This document shows, one piece after another, positions 46,301 through 60,900 of a stretch of DNA of 64,000 nucleotides. Source of the DNA: Rallus limicola (Eukaryota; Chordata; Aves; Gruiformes; Rallidae); assembly GCA_022605955.1 (NCBI GenBank), contig JAKCOZ010000008.1:25793083-25857082 (forward strand), given 5' to 3'. The notes beneath the pieces are model-generated. The model made no database searches, had not been told where the DNA came from, and worked only from the letters and a program-made list of their open reading frames with translations. The stretch's first letter is position 1. Every line of letters begins with the position of its first letter. Both the position numbers and the translations under genes were made by a program.

Positions 46301-49300
46301 AGAACTGACCACTGCACTAGAACCACACCTGAACAACTTTCTGCTTTGCAGGAAAATGCTTAGAGCATCAGCATAAATGCTTAGAGATAAAGCAGGTGTC
46401 AGCCCTTAAAAAATCCTACATCTTTCAGATAGAAGAGATCTCAGACAAGGCCTGCGTAGAGAACTGAGGAAGCTGGCTACATAGGAGCTGCCTACATGGA
46501 AGTGACTGAAGAGACAGATTCTGCTCCCATTTGTGGCTTGAAAAGCAAGAGCAAGCCTGTAGAAATGTCATGTTATTTTCCCCTTTAAAGCCAATCTGGG
46601 AACAAAATCTGTTTTCTGTGTGAATTTAGCTCCTGCTGAAAAGAGGACCAGCTCATTCTTCAATTGTTAAAATCCTGCTTTTTAACAGCAAGCAGAAGGC
46701 AAGGCAAAGAGGGAGTTTTGCTCTACAATTAGGAAGACCCATTAAGCATATACCCCACATCTTCATCAGGTGACAGGATGTTCATTTTGAACAACACTTT
46801 CTGTTGAGTAAGTGTCACAAGGCTCAGGGGGACTGCTAATTCCCTTTCCTACAATGACTCAGGCTGGGATTTCCCCTAGTTTTTGTTATTAGCCTAGTTG
46901 CTATTTTTCCTCCTACCCACTTTGTTGCTTAGGAGACTGCTAGTCATGAAAAAAACACATACAAACAAAACAAAACAAACCCCAAGGTTCAGCCCTGCCA
47001 CTGTGATTCCTAGTTACGGAATGCTAAATGATCTTGCCTCCATCTTGCCTCCTGGGATCTGGCAGCACAGAAGGAACATGCTTTGTTAGTGTAAAGAGTG
47101 GCCCAGCCGCTGTTTGATCTCCACGAGCCAGGTAGTATGACTTTGGTTTTTATGTTTTCCGAGCAGTAGAAGAAATTTCTCCAGCAGAACAAAGTAACTG
47201 GGCAGTGATTTATGGAGCAGAAGGTTGGTTACATGGCAGCGTCATAGAACAGAGCAGGAATTTCCCTGTCATTACATCACGACTGTGCAGTCCTACAATA
47301 ATTATACTTACATCCCTGTGTAAATATAGGAACAGATTCAGAGACTCCTTTTCCTAGGGAGGCTCTGCCAAGCCCATTTGTACACACTGCAGTCCAGTAT
47401 GAATATGGTACTCCATAATATCTGCTGGGTCTTCTGTCCTGCTTTCCTCAAGAGATATCAATCTGCTTCATAAATCTGGTCATCATAATTTCCTCTTTTC
47501 CCCTTACAATTTTATCCTCCTTCCCCACTTTACATTGTATGGAGGGTGAAACTGCAGCCAAGAGAACAGGTCAATAAAAGAGGTGCTGAAAATTCCTGGT
47601 CTAGTCTGCTAATAGATGAGACATGACTCTAAAGAGAAACCAGCATACAATGCTGTAAAACACTCCACACAGGCTAGAAAACGAGTCCTGCATTACAGAC
47701 CTTGTCTCTTGTTATTTTCTGGCTTTTCAAAAGGACCATAATACATCATTTCGTGATGTGAGGTTGAGGTTCTTTAGATTTAATCCCTCTTGAAAATTCT
47801 GACACTTATTTTAGGATCTCAGCCACAGGTTTAAGAGCTTAATGTCAGGCTCCTGTGCTTGACATGCTGAATGTACAGGCTTCTGGCACACGTATTTAAA
47901 AAGAGATGTGATACAAATTGGCTTCCTAAGGCCTGTGAAAAAGACTTATTAAAAGATACGCGATATTAGAAAGCAGGACACCCTCAAAAACTGCTGCCTT
48001 ACAAGATGACACCAGTTTTGCTAGTAGCACCAGATAAAAATTATGTCCTAGATCAAAAACATTCAGATGTTGCAGATTTGTTCTTGAGGTAGACATACAA
48101 CATGTTTTACCAGGCTTGTTCTGAGAAAGTAGACAACACCTCAGGCAGTGACTGAGAAAGTAGACAACACCAGCCTATTCAATGCAAGTGGTAGACAAGG
48201 AGGGGCTAAATTCTCATGTCTTGACCTTCCTGTTATCTGTAGATCCTGACACATCTCCTTTGGACTTCAAGGAAAGTAGGACTGACACCAATACATCTGT
48301 CCTTAATTTCTGTTTTTTCCTCCAATATGTTGTTCCCATCCCTTGATCCCTGTGTCTGGTCTTTGTAGATTTTCTCTCCAGAAAGCTTTTTTGTCTTCTT
48401 ATCTGTTTGCCTAAGGCAGCAGAGCAGTCTATGTCACTCTTCACCTTTACATAACATTTGCTTACTGTCCAGCAGAGCTGGCACTTTCATTGATCTATCT
48501 GAAGCATGTACAAAATGATAGACCATTAATGCTTTTCAAAATTACTGCCCTGACACTGGCAGAGGCAAGGACATAAGATGGCTTGTATGTGGACCAAAAT
48601 ATATGATCAAGAAGGAACAAAGAGAAAGAGGCACTTTACCACAAGGAGAAAGCTGGTCAGGTTACATTCAAAAGATGCCAATGTGTGTTTCATCATGGGA
48701 TGACAACCTAGGGTTGAAGATTCCTTGCAAGGGTTGGAATATGCATCACAGGTTCATGACCAGACCACCCTTCTTTTATTGTTAAGGTGGGAGGATTTAT
48801 GTATTAATTTCTATTTCTGTAGCTCTTAAGACCAATACCAAGAGGTCAGGGCCATGCTAGATAAGGTATGATAGTGACATTTAAAACAAAGACAGCACCT
48901 CTTTTACAGTGCACATACCTTGCTACCTAGGCAGTACACAGCACAAGAAGAGTGTGACACATAATGGGGAGACAGATGGGGAGCAAAGCAGGAGCCAAGC
49001 CAGAGGCACTAGAGCAGGTTTGCTGCTCAGTCACAGGCAGAGGCGAATGCCCTGATTGATGTCTGCTGCAAGCTAACCGGGTCATGTTGGCTGAGGGTGG
49101 AGGAGGAGCTAATTTGCAGTGCCATCCTGCTTCCCCTGCAGACAGGGGTAAGAGCGCAGTCCAGCCTGCCTGAGTTTGGGAGCTTGCTGCAGACCCCAGT
49201 ACAATCCCCTCCCTCCATCAAATATGGGCGCTTTAATCCCCCATCATTTCAACACGCGTGGTAACACTCGAGTAAGATTTGAAAGTCCGGTCTTCTGGGT

Positions 49301-52300
49301 CCAGCTCCTGGATTTTGAGGTCTTGCCTGTCACATCTCTCAGTTGGGAACTGCTCAACTCAGCTGTGAACACCTCACCTTCACTGATTTCCTTTGTAAAC
49401 CTGTTTTGCTTCATCTAAGCATGACATGGCACTAGAACCCTGCTTGGAGTGTCCATACTTCACTAAAACCCAAATGGAGCCATAGGAAGGGCAGAGCAAA
49501 GAGAAACAATTCCAAGAGGTTATGGGAAGAATAAAAAAGGAGCATAAAAATTTACCAGTGTCCCGTTAACTTCTGCCATGAGGAAAGGGGCAAGTGCATC
49601 TGTGGCAGCAGCTACCAGGAATGTCTTTAGTGAGGGAGGGGAGATGGTAGTTATGGTTGTTGGTAACCTACCAGGACCAATACATCTCACGACAACATTC
49701 CCTTTCTATTCACTTTTGACAGCTTCTAGCTTTTCCCCTTGTACTTTAACCAAATAGAAGTAATTGGAATGGGAGCCACTTCTGAGTGCCTGATGCTTTG
49801 TTTTGGAAAGCAAGAGAAATACAGTGTCACCTCCATCTTCTCTGAAAGGGATAAAAGGTATCACACACCTTACAGCAGCTCCTACATGCTTGTGGATTGT
49901 TACTTCAGGGATAAGCCCTGTGTTTAAAAAAATGGATGAAAACTTGTATTAGAAGTGCCTGGGGGCTTTTGAACTGGTTTACAAAAATAGCTGCCTGAAG
50001 AGGAGAAAGAAGAGAAGAAAAAATCTGAAAAACAAATTCAACACCAAATAGTTTCTAGTGTGCCCATCTATTTCAACTACTGTGATATTAATAGAACACA
50101 CAACAGCAGGGAGTGGGAAAATAAACGTATTTTCACTCACATAAAGGGACTGCCTAAATGACTCACAAATGCAAAAATAAATAAATGGATCCCACTGATA
50201 ATCTGAAACTGTATTAGATCCTCAGAAACAATTCAGCTTCTTAACTGTAACCTAATGTGTTAAATTCACTCAGTTTTATTTGAGGCCATGGACAGATTGA
50301 GTGATCAATCTCTATTACCCTGAGCTTTTTTTTTATCCCATCCTTACAGTGCCATTTTTCTTCTCACTAGACATTTCAGTTCATTTCCCTGAGCCTTCTT
50401 CAACTTAATAGCTGAATTTCAGACTCACAGGAAGAAAAAAAAAAGGGAAAAAAATGCTCTCAAACTTCCAGAGTGAAATGAGTGTGTGCTGTGCATGGGA
50501 GGGTGAACATAACAAAAAGGGAAAGAAAACAAAAAAGGCAATCATTAACATTGCATGTGCTACACTTCGTGGTTAAAAGTTATGTATTCTAGTTTCATAA
50601 TGAAGATGGTCAGGGTCAAACAGATGCTGGCTTTAGAAGCTGTAAAATCAAGAGGTGGGTTGTTTTGATATTTTTGTCTTGTAGAACTGGCAAACAGGTC
50701 TTCCCCTAGAGAAATGGAATGAGGACATACCAATTAACTCTCCAGTTCCTGCAATCTGAGTGCTAATCACATCCTTAGCAACTGCATGGTCACTATGGTA
50801 CCGACACCATCTTTTGCTCAAATCCTTTCTGATTCACTCTCCTGGTAACTTTGGTGATGGTCAGAGCAGAGGTTATGTACACTTGCTGACACTGTGCTGA
50901 ATGGTCCCATCAATCTCCATTCTGCAATATCGGACTCTGTTGCAAATGAAAATCAGCTGGGAGGCTAGAAAGGAAGCCAGTGTCTGGAGAATCTATGCTG
51001 TTTGCTTTTCAGAAACACTGTACAAATGACAAACACAATGCTTCACTGCAGCCTCTCTGCTCTAATAGTCTTAAATGTGAGGCTAATGAACTTTAGCTTT
51101 CAACTCCATTGAACCTCATTATACTGTAAATACCCTTTGTGTAACATCTTCTTGTGACTCAGCTGCCACAAACAATAATGAAGCTATCAGAAAAGAAGGA
51201 AAAGAAAAAGCTACACTCTACACCCAAGCAAATCAGATTCATCTCTCCACAGCAAATATTTGTCCTGGGAGATGCAGTGACAAATTATACAGACTGTAAT
51301 GGAAAAATACTAGGTGTTGAGACTTTTGTGATTGCTAACAGAATCAGAACACCGCATACAGGAAACACACGAACGGTCTGTCCCCGATGGAGGATTTCTT
51401 ACTTCCTGTAAGAAGCCCTGTCCCATGTGTTACAGGCAGATCAGAACCAGCTTTCATTCATTGGTTTTGGGTGCATCACCAATCTCCCCTAGCTGCTTTG
51501 AGTGCTCTGATGACACAGAAGAGCTGGAGCTCCAGACCTCACTGTGTGAGGAGGGACAATGGACTTCCTTGCCTCAGTAGTGGTATGAAATGGTGAAGGG
51601 GACCTTACCCAAGATCCCAGATCTTTATTTTCAGATCTGAATGTTTTGGGACAAAGGAAGGCAAACCTTAGCAGCAGTCAAGTTGAGAGGAGGAAACAAG
51701 TGTTTACAGGAAGACAAGGGATGTCATGTAATCAAACCATGTAAGTCTATGTTAGGATAGGGTGCATTTTTCAATATCCCCACAGCAGCAGGATTATGTC
51801 CTCTGATAAAGTGGTACTGGTCATTTTTGGAGGCAGAACAGGTCGATACTGTGTGGATCTAGGGGTGACAAACATCTATTTCCACACATTGGAGATAACA
51901 TTAAAACAGAAGGTATGGATACTGAGAGGTAGTCAACTGGAGTAGGAGTTTGAAGTGGTAACAACCAAGGAGGAGATAAATGCATAGCTTCAGAAAGATT
52001 CACAAAGTGGACATTTAAAAAAAAAAATTAGCATTTATTATACACTTTTAATTAGAAGACCTCAGTTCTCCATTTTCCTAATTGATTCCTGTAACAAAGA
52101 TGCCCTGAGTGCTCTACTGCTCACTGATTGCTGGGCAAACATTATTGGAGTGTCAATATTTGCTTTTTCCTAGAGCTATCACTGTTTGAGAGGCTATAAT
52201 TCATTTGGGATAATGCTCTACTAGTGTTGTATTAAACACACATGAAAATATTCTGGGTTTGGGTTTTGGTTTTTTTTTCCACTTTTCTGTTTTACATTGC

Positions 52301-54953
52301 AGTGAAAACAACTGCTGGTCGGTTGATAAAGCCAGAAAAGACAAGGTATTTCAAAGGAACACGATTTTACCCATCCTACTGATATCCCATTACTAGGGCC
52401 TTAGGCTCAAGATAGTTGAGAACTCAAAATCTTTACCCATTTTACATTCTCAAAGCTGGTCTCTACAACCATGCTTTCCCTTAACTCCCCACCCTCCTTC
52501 TGCCCTTGGTATCTTAAAATAGAAGCCAACATCCATCACAGATAGCTTCCTTCAGAAATTCATGCAGCACCTAGCATAATCAACATCTTGCCCCTTATTA
52601 GTTCTTGGTGCTACCATGAGACAAACCTATGTCTGCATGTTAGAGGTGAAAGTTCTATTTCTTGAATGGGTAAAATAAAGTCTGACTGCTATCTGACGGA
52701 ATGAGGAGAAACATAGATGGTGGTTTCAGGCTAAACAAGCAGGAGGAATTATTTTTCTCCTCTAACCAATATATAATGAGGACTTACAGTTTTTTTTGAC
52801 CAACGTAGATTTTTCTGTATCCCAAGAACTTGAGCAATAATCAGCATAGTGGAGGTGGAGATAACCACATAACTGCAAATTTGGCCTGCTTACCCAAAGC
52901 CTTCCCCACAGACTTCGTGAAAAATACTGCTATTTACAGGAAAGTCACAGGACACAGAATAGGCTTCTTCTGACAGGCTGACTGAGCTGTATGGCTGTGG
53001 TATAATACTGCAGATGATCCTATTGAGCATTTGGTCATTCAATATATAGGTAACTGCATTTCATACAACACTGTCCCAAGGTAGATGGAAGATCACTAAG
53101 ATTCCTGGTATTGAAACACTTGGGAAGTTTCCTGCTACATTTGGAAAGCAGAAAGAACTGGCCTGCAAAGTAAAATGCTATAGTCTCGACTGCCTGACAT
53201 GGGTTAAGAAGAGGTTGGTTGGAGGTTGACCACATATTTCAGATCTAGGTATCCACACCACAGGACCAGAAGTTTTGAAAGGACAGCTTTGTTACTCATG
53301 GCTGTTCTGCCAACTTCAATGTTTTTCCTTCATCCTACTCTATAATCAGGACAGGCTTTGACCTTGTATATAAAAAAGTGTGCCTTTCAGTGGGTGTTTA
53401 GACTAGATGATTATTCCTGTGCAAGTCAATTGGGAAGGTGTTTAAATCCACTATGTGTGTCTTTCTACATGTGCAGAAATTTGGTTTCATGAATAGGACT
53501 CCAGGCATCTGGAGTAGATAAAAATCCTATGGTAAGGTCCTGAGAAGAAACTTCTGCTTGTTCTGCACTAGAATTTACATTCATATGAAACATTGCCAAG
53601 ACCCTGATGAATAGGAAATTATCATTAATCTGACTGTTTGGTAACTGCTGGTCAGTGTAAGTCATGTTTTTCCTTTCTGCATAACCTGAAGAAAGTAAGA
53701 GCCTCTCACAGCTCCAGCTGCAGGGGAGAAGTTCAAATACAAGAACCTGTGTTTTCAGCTCTCTGTACATTCTTGGGACATTCCCCAGCGGATCAACTAT
53801 TGTCACAAAGCTCCTTGCTTCCTCTCTTTTCATTTCTGATGAACCTTCCTCTATCACAGAGCAGAGCTAATGGTCCAGCTTTAATCAACAAAAGCATTTA
53901 CATTTCAAAATAACGAGACCCACTCAGCTTGTTAATTAGTTCTCAAGCATTCTCCCTTTATCCTCTTGTGCTGCAGCTCCAAATAAACCTGGCTGCAGCA
54001 CACAGTCCTGCCAATAAGGGAGGTAACTTGAGCAAAATCTTATCTCGAGTCTTATCTTGCTCCAGGCTCACTTTAAACCAATCTGTTGATTTCAGGAGAA
54101 CTACTGCTGATTTACCTAGGGGTAAATGTCTTAATATATCCCACAGCCATACTTTTCCTAACGAGTTTTTGCCTTCTCTTTTTGCATGATGAATGTCTGC
54201 AAAGCAATTACATGCCTGAACTTAAGCCTCTCTGGCCCTTTATTTTTTAACAATGCTCTTCTTTCACTTTGGAGCTCTTAATACTCGAGGTCAGATTCAC
54301 ATTCATAGAAAAACTATTTATACCCCTTTGTAATTGGGTCCAATTTATTTTTTTTATTCTAACACGAAGGCCCTTCTACTCAGCTATACAAAGGTACTAG
54401 AATATAAATAAGAATGTATCTTTTTTTTTTTTTCCTTCTCTTAGCACCCAGACACTTTCAAGTGAGGATGAATGTGAAGAATGAAGATCTGTTCCCAATT
54501 TCTCTCCCTGTACTAGCAAAATCAGAAATGCCTATGCTGGGTTTGTCTTCCCCAGCAGATTCCTTAACAACTGGAGAACTCCACCGATTAGTCCCCAGTG
54601 CAGGATATGCTTCAGCTGACCTGCTGGCAAACAGTTGCTCCAGAACCTACATTGATTTTTGACCTGTGATTATCAGTTCATCAGTCAGAACAGACAAGAT
54701 CTTAAAGACAAGACCACATTTAGGGAACTAAAAGCAGGATGTTCTACTCAGCACACAATTTCCTCCTGTATGCCACTTCTGCAAGGCACATAATGGCACA
54801 CTTCAAGCACAGGATTAATAACCTCTTTGGGAACAGGAAGTCTTTCCTGAACTGGAGGCAACTCTGTAGAGGAACACCTTTTTTTCTGGTTTTCTTTCTT
54901 CTCTCTTCCCCCCACTCCCTTCCCTCACCACCCTTTTTACTTTTTTAACCTCT
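43341..54953. other. Intergenic DNA downstream of CPO, middle part
   Basis: It starts with a TA-rich patch (43370-43435), followed by a 14-base palindrome TATAGTTAACTATA at 44741-44754, a duplicated ATAATGTGTCAGGA at 44474-44506 and a 31-base-period duplication at 48121-48171. A pyrimidine-rich acceptor-like sequence at 54420-54444 precedes an open frame, but no partner exon is seen. Confidence 0.5.
48121..48171 (+). repeat. 20-base direct repeat with 31-base period
   Basis: CTGAGAAAGTAGACAACACC occurs at 48121-48140 and again, identical, at 48152-48171, separated by 11 bases. It looks like a recent slippage or tandem duplication. Confidence 0.85.
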
Positions 54954-54970
54954 CCCCCCCCCCCCCCCCC
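54954..54970. repeat. C17 homopolymer
   Basis: Seventeen C residues sit at the end of a long pyrimidine-rich stretch (about 54880-54970) and may form unusual structure on the G-rich strand. Confidence 0.85.
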
Positions 54971-57900
54971 TTCATATATAATACAACTGTACAGAGTTCT
55001 CTATCCTAAATATGGTGGGTGAAGGAAGGACTGTTGGAGGCAATTATTTAAATAAGAAAGTGGGGGATAGGTTATAAAAACAGCAGTACATTCCCAACAT
55101 TTTAACAGGAGTTTGTACTTAACTTCAATTTCTCTGGAAGTCTCAGGACTAAGTATACTTGAGACTGAACCTGTTTATCAATAAATTAACTACATAACTA
55201 GTTTTTGAAAACCATAAAATAGGACCATGGAGCCTTGCAAATAGCAAGTAAAACAAAAGAAGAGAGGTAGAAATCAATCTGCCTTGCAAAACTTTATCCT
55301 TCCTAAATCTCCAGGATATCCTTTGAATACCCATCTAATTTTATGTGCTTGTGACCATGGCAAAAAGGTTCCCACCTGTTGAAAATGTGGTAAAATGTAA
55401 CCAATACTTTATAAATATCTTAATAATGCGATCTCATGTTTTAATCAAGCACTTAAGAGCCTGCATTTGTAGCCTGTAAAGCCAATGCAACAATTCTGAT
55501 TTTCACAGAAATAAGACCAAGCCCTAGGATTGGCTGCAGTCATGATTTTGGATCTGAGCTCCAGGGAACTAAATTCTAGAGGTATGATTCATGAATTGGA
55601 CCGTGTCAGTTTGGGTCTATTTCACTTGAAATACTTGAAAGGAGTTTAATTACTTCCTTAAAGATAATCTCATATGTTTATACGGGTTATTCATGAAGGT
55701 TCATTCTATCACAAGGTTTCCAGCTTGATAACGCAAAGGAGGCATAAATCCTGAAGAACATCACTTCATAGCCAAACTTGTGACAGGCAGTGTACTAACT
55801 GCCCGTATCTGCAAAACCGACTCATCTTATTAAAACTCCCTGATTAAATAAAAGGTTCCCTTGAACAAAGAGAAGAACAACGGGAGGGAGGGGTTAATTA
55901 TTTTTTCATGCTATTATTTCTTTTCTTCCTGACTCCTTTTGCTGTACTTTAAAAAAACCCCAAACATTCAGCCTCCTAGGCTCAATAGCACAAGCATTCA
56001 CAACAGATTAGCTCAGAGAGGGCTCTGATCCACTTTCTCCGCTAAGACAAAACTTCCATTGATCCTAATTAATCTGACCCTGGAATATGCATTTGTAGTT
56101 GCTTTGTCAGAGGTCAGCTTTGCTGTCTGCTTGGTGTGAGCACACCATGCACCTATTTACTGAGGACCCAGAATGAGAAGCAAGTTGCACAGAAACTGTT
56201 CTGAACTTAATTTAATTCGGGTATTTGAGGGATTAGTAGAGCACCAGAAAGACTAACCTAGTTACAGAATATTAGCCATTGCAACTCAGGCTCTGGACAA
56301 ATTATTTTTCAAATACACATAATCTCTGTTATAACTATGAACATCCAAGATGGTTGGGTGTTGGCTTTTTTTCCCCACATTTCTGTGAAATTCACAGGCT
56401 CTCTCTGTACACAGATTTATGCATATATGTGACCTAAACCCCAGTGGAATAGCTGACCCCCTCCCTCCCATGCCTCAATTTTAGTTAGATTCCTTGATTT
56501 CAGCATGTGCAAGGTATAAGTTTAAGCAGCTCAGGGATACTTTGAGTCATTCTGGTCTATCATCTGTACAATGGCATGGGAGTTTTACGCATATATCCAG
56601 AGCAGCAAGAAAACAGCTGCACTATTGCTATAGCAGTTTTGTAGGAGGGAGATATAACGGGGAACAGCAGAAGGAAGAGTATCTTGGAAAATATTTCAGT
56701 GTAATGTGAGGATGTGATGTGGGAAGGTAGAAAAGCAGGCATTAGATGATCTCGTCTTTAAAATCTACAGTATGTGCTTTGTAATCACAGTGAGTTACTC
56801 CGAAAAAGCTACTTGCTTGGCCTGAGGCTCTGAATATCCTTACTCGCAGCTCTACAGCTTGTTCACTAGCTTCTCTGATTCTCTATTTTTAATAAGAAAA
56901 TTTATCCTTTCCAAGTGTTAACACTGGCAAGCTACTCTTTGGTGCGCTTTTTTTCCAGAGGAGGTGGCTCTGCTTCTTGACAACCATTAATAGATACATA
57001 TTTCACTATTTTTCTTCACCTACTAAACTCTCATATATATATAGATACAATAGTGTTTTGCAACTGCAGAGTCCCCTCCCCCAACTCACTCAGTGACCTA
57101 ACCTGTCCTTGCTCTAGAGATTATAGTAAGTATTACAATATCCCATTGATTTTTGACACTCCCTCAATTCTTCAGAAATACCCATTACGTCAAGTTCTCC
57201 TTCCACTGTCATACATTCTGCTTTCACCTGTTATTATTTTTAAGCTTGTGGTATGTAGACATTGATAGCATTTATTTTTGGCCATCTACCTATTTTTAAA
57301 CAAGTCCTCTGCCTAGCTCCCTACTTCAGAATACATCAACAGGAGTTCAGGTTAGTTATCCTCAATGTTATCCTTCATCCCTGTTCCCATCTTTGGGAAG
57401 CGGATATACAGTCAACCTGCTGATAGGGGAACAATAAGGTATACAGGAATGCAGGCACTCTTTTACTCAAAGACTCGACTACCCACATCCTACCCAGCAC
57501 AGACAATGCGCTGCTTGATCCTGCATGGTGTGATGAGGTCAGAGCTGTGTGGCTGATCACATTCCATAATTAGATCAGGGCTGCATTTTCCCTTGGAAAT
57601 TCTTCCTCTTTATCATCAAGCCATTTCAGAGATCACTTTTTTTTTTCTTTTCTATTTTTTTTTAAGCAGTGGGACAGCTGATTTTTCCTAGCAATTTTTT
57701 CCCTGTCACGAAAACGATAATGAAATACAATTTCTGCTTTGATTTTTTTTCCAGCTGTTTCATTACTGATCTTGCCATTGGCTCGCTGGAAATTGTGAGA
57801 GAGGGTTTGATTCTTTTCTGTGAAAAGAACATGGGAAAACCTTGTTAGGCTTTTCGTAGGAAAAGAACAATTTTTCTTTTATCCTGCATTTTGCTTGCAA

Positions 57901-60900
57901 TTTTGTCTAACATTCCTTTGAAAATATATGTCCCAGTTTCCTTTTAAATTTCTTTACTCTGTTCTGCTACTGAAAAGGCTGCAGATGGAAGGGGGGAACT
58001 AGGAACTCCCCATGTCAATCAGCTCTATTCATTCAATGGCTGTATTTATTGGTTTCATTAAAAACATATTGAGCAGAGCCAGCTCCTCAGCTCTGTACGC
58101 CTACACAATTCTTACTGCCTTACCGTCCCCCTGTCAGTTAGTGCTCTATCCTGAGGCCTCTCTCAGCTTGAGATTCCACATGAAACATGAATCCAAGAGG
58201 ATATTCACATGGTTTAAGGTCTTGCTGGAAAGATTTCTCACAGCTTGACGGGTGGGTAGGGGGCTGGGAGTGGATAGATGAGAAAAAAAGAAGCACTCGA
58301 GGTGGACTGATAATTAACTTTTCTCCCTTTTTTTAAAAAAAAAAAAACAACAAGGAGAAATGGAAAATATCTCCATTGTTACCACCATTTGGTAATCTGT
58401 GACACAAATGTATGTGTAACATCTGACCAGTGTATTTGTCACAAAGTAGGGCTTTGCTAGGCTGTCATCTTACAAAGGAGCAGCTCCTAGAGAAGGCTGG
58501 TAACGTGCTGCATTATGAATGCTGAGGCACGGGATGGTCCCCTGCAGAAAGTGTTATGCTCTTTATACGCCTCCTCCTGTTATTATTAAAATCAGAACTG
58601 TGTGGAATAGCAGAACCATGGTAGGGGTCTGCTCCTTTTGGGGCCAAGTATTATAATTAGATTGGCTGTCTTTTCAGTGCTTCTGTTGGTGTGGGTTTTT
58701 AAAATCTTTTTATTAAATTAAAAAATAATTGGCATGAATCCAAAAAATCTCAATACACAGGACTGAGAAAGTTAAATTCTATTTAAGTTAAAAAACTGCC
58801 CAGTAGCTTTAATTGCCTTTAGATCAGACATCAGGCTAGGGTTAGCTTTTCTGAAAAAGGAATTTTTTTCTGTATTCAGCCCTGAAGAGCGATCTGTGAA
58901 AAGCTACCAGCTCAGACACATTGGAACTTAATGCCTTTCTCTCTTTGGAGATGATTTATCTTGCAAAACCATTATTTTGAATAATTGCTACCTAAATACA
59001 CTAATTTCCTTTTTCCTCTTCTATATATATCTGTTGACATGAACTTTAGCACCTGCACCCTACAATTCTCCAAGAAAGGAAGAAACTGGACTATGCATGA
59101 TGTTCTCAAGCATGCCCAAGGATATATAGTACACAACCTCTTTCATTGATAGCTGTTCTTCCCCCCTGCCCCCCAACAGGTCATGATGTATCAGCACTGG
59201 TCCCAGAGTTTCTTACAGAACCCTGGTACATTTTTGTCTTTTATGGCAGTACAGATTCAGGGATACAGCAAAAGAATAAACCCCAAACAAACAAACAGCA
59301 CACAACCAACCTGCTTACTACCAAACTATTTTCTTAGCAGCTACTTCCTCCCCCCAAAAACCCCATTTGATCCTCACGGTCATCTTTGACAAGCAGTTCT
59401 TAGTATTGCTTCCAGTTTCCAGATGAGAAAGTAAAGGTGTACTGGCATCAGAAAATACCCATCAGTATCACACAGCATACATCAGTACGGCCTCAGCCAA
59501 GACCCAGTACACATGCTCACTTAAATTTACATGTCTTTGTGTGAGAAGAAACATGTCCTACTGAGATGGAGAACGCATCCAGCACATGCTTGGCCCTTCC
59601 CAGATTACACACAGCCACTGTGTGACATACCACACAAATCCAATGAAGACAACAATAGAGAGCACAAGGCAGGGAAGCAGGAGAACCATGGTAACACAGG
59701 ACTTTCATCTACTGCATTTGAGTATCATGATATTGCCACTGAAGCTACCACTTCATGGCTTGGCTGTCAGCTAAGGAGAAGCTGGTGCTTAACAGGTTAC
59801 AACTTGATCAAAGGCAATACTAACCAGGAACAACACGGAGTTATCAACAAATTAGCAGACAGGTGAGACCAAGGAGGTCAGTCCGGGGCCTCTGTCTCTT
59901 TAGGATTTTATAATCTCATGAATGCAAGTACTCCTGTCTGGCAGAGGAATGCTATCATTCAATAAAGATACCTAGGCATGGGATTCTGCCTGTTAATCTG
60001 GACCAAAGCAAGAGGTTTGTAGTGCCAGAGGAGCATCTGGTTTGGCACACAAGGCCTTTTAACACCATACTAATGTCACACTTAGAAAAGCTTTGTCCCT
60101 CTCCTCCTCTCAGATGGCCCAAGTATAGGACTAGCAGAATGTTTCTAAGGACTGTGAACGGAAAGGTCAGAAGGGAACACAAGACCTTGAATATCACAGA
60201 TGTACACACATGTATAAATACACACATGTGTGTGGGACAACACATAAAGCAGTAATCACGCTGATGGTGGTTTCCTGCTCACTCTGACACTTGACAGCAC
60301 ACAAGAAAGATGTTAGCTTGGTTCTTAAGAGATGTGCGTCCACCTTCACAGCTGGCAACACTCAGCACAGCTGAAGGCAGTTAGAGTGGAGAGTGTTTTA
60401 GTCCTCTATTTCAAATAGTTCTTCTGGGTCAGGTGTGAGGTACAGGGCATGTGAAGTAAGAATCATGATCTTCCTTGATTTATCTAATACTTTCACCAGC
60501 CACTATTTTCCCCCAAACAAAGCAAAACTAAAACTATCATGAGCAGAAAGGGATTTTTGCACTTATGTTTTCAGTCCCATTACACTGTAAGATAATTGGC
60601 ACCATAATCAGACAAATTAAAGTTATGGAGCTGTCTGAAGGTCATATACTTCTACTGGAATAATGGTTTTCTAAATTTCTCAAACTATTTACAATTATTT
60701 TTTCCAGAAACATCAACACACAATAATAAAGAGAAAACAAGTTGCTGTATTTATAACAAAAGGTACTGTAACCAATGGCTCCAGTTACATGGAATCTGGA
60801 TTTAGCAGACAATTCAATATTAACAAATGATAGTTCAAACCATCTCTCTGGGCTCGGCTACTGTCAGTGTAAAATCCTCACCCTACTGCTCATTACTCAT

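Noticed and set aside
53465..53857. 130-codon minus-strand open frame
   Set aside because: It has no domain, signal or membrane pattern, no promoter or polyadenylation context, and a length within chance range for 64 kb of sequence.
54414..54662. Exon-like frame after a strong pyrimidine tract and CTTAG
   Set aside because: There is no partner exon, donor or family signature. The pyrimidine tract is probably a simple repeat.
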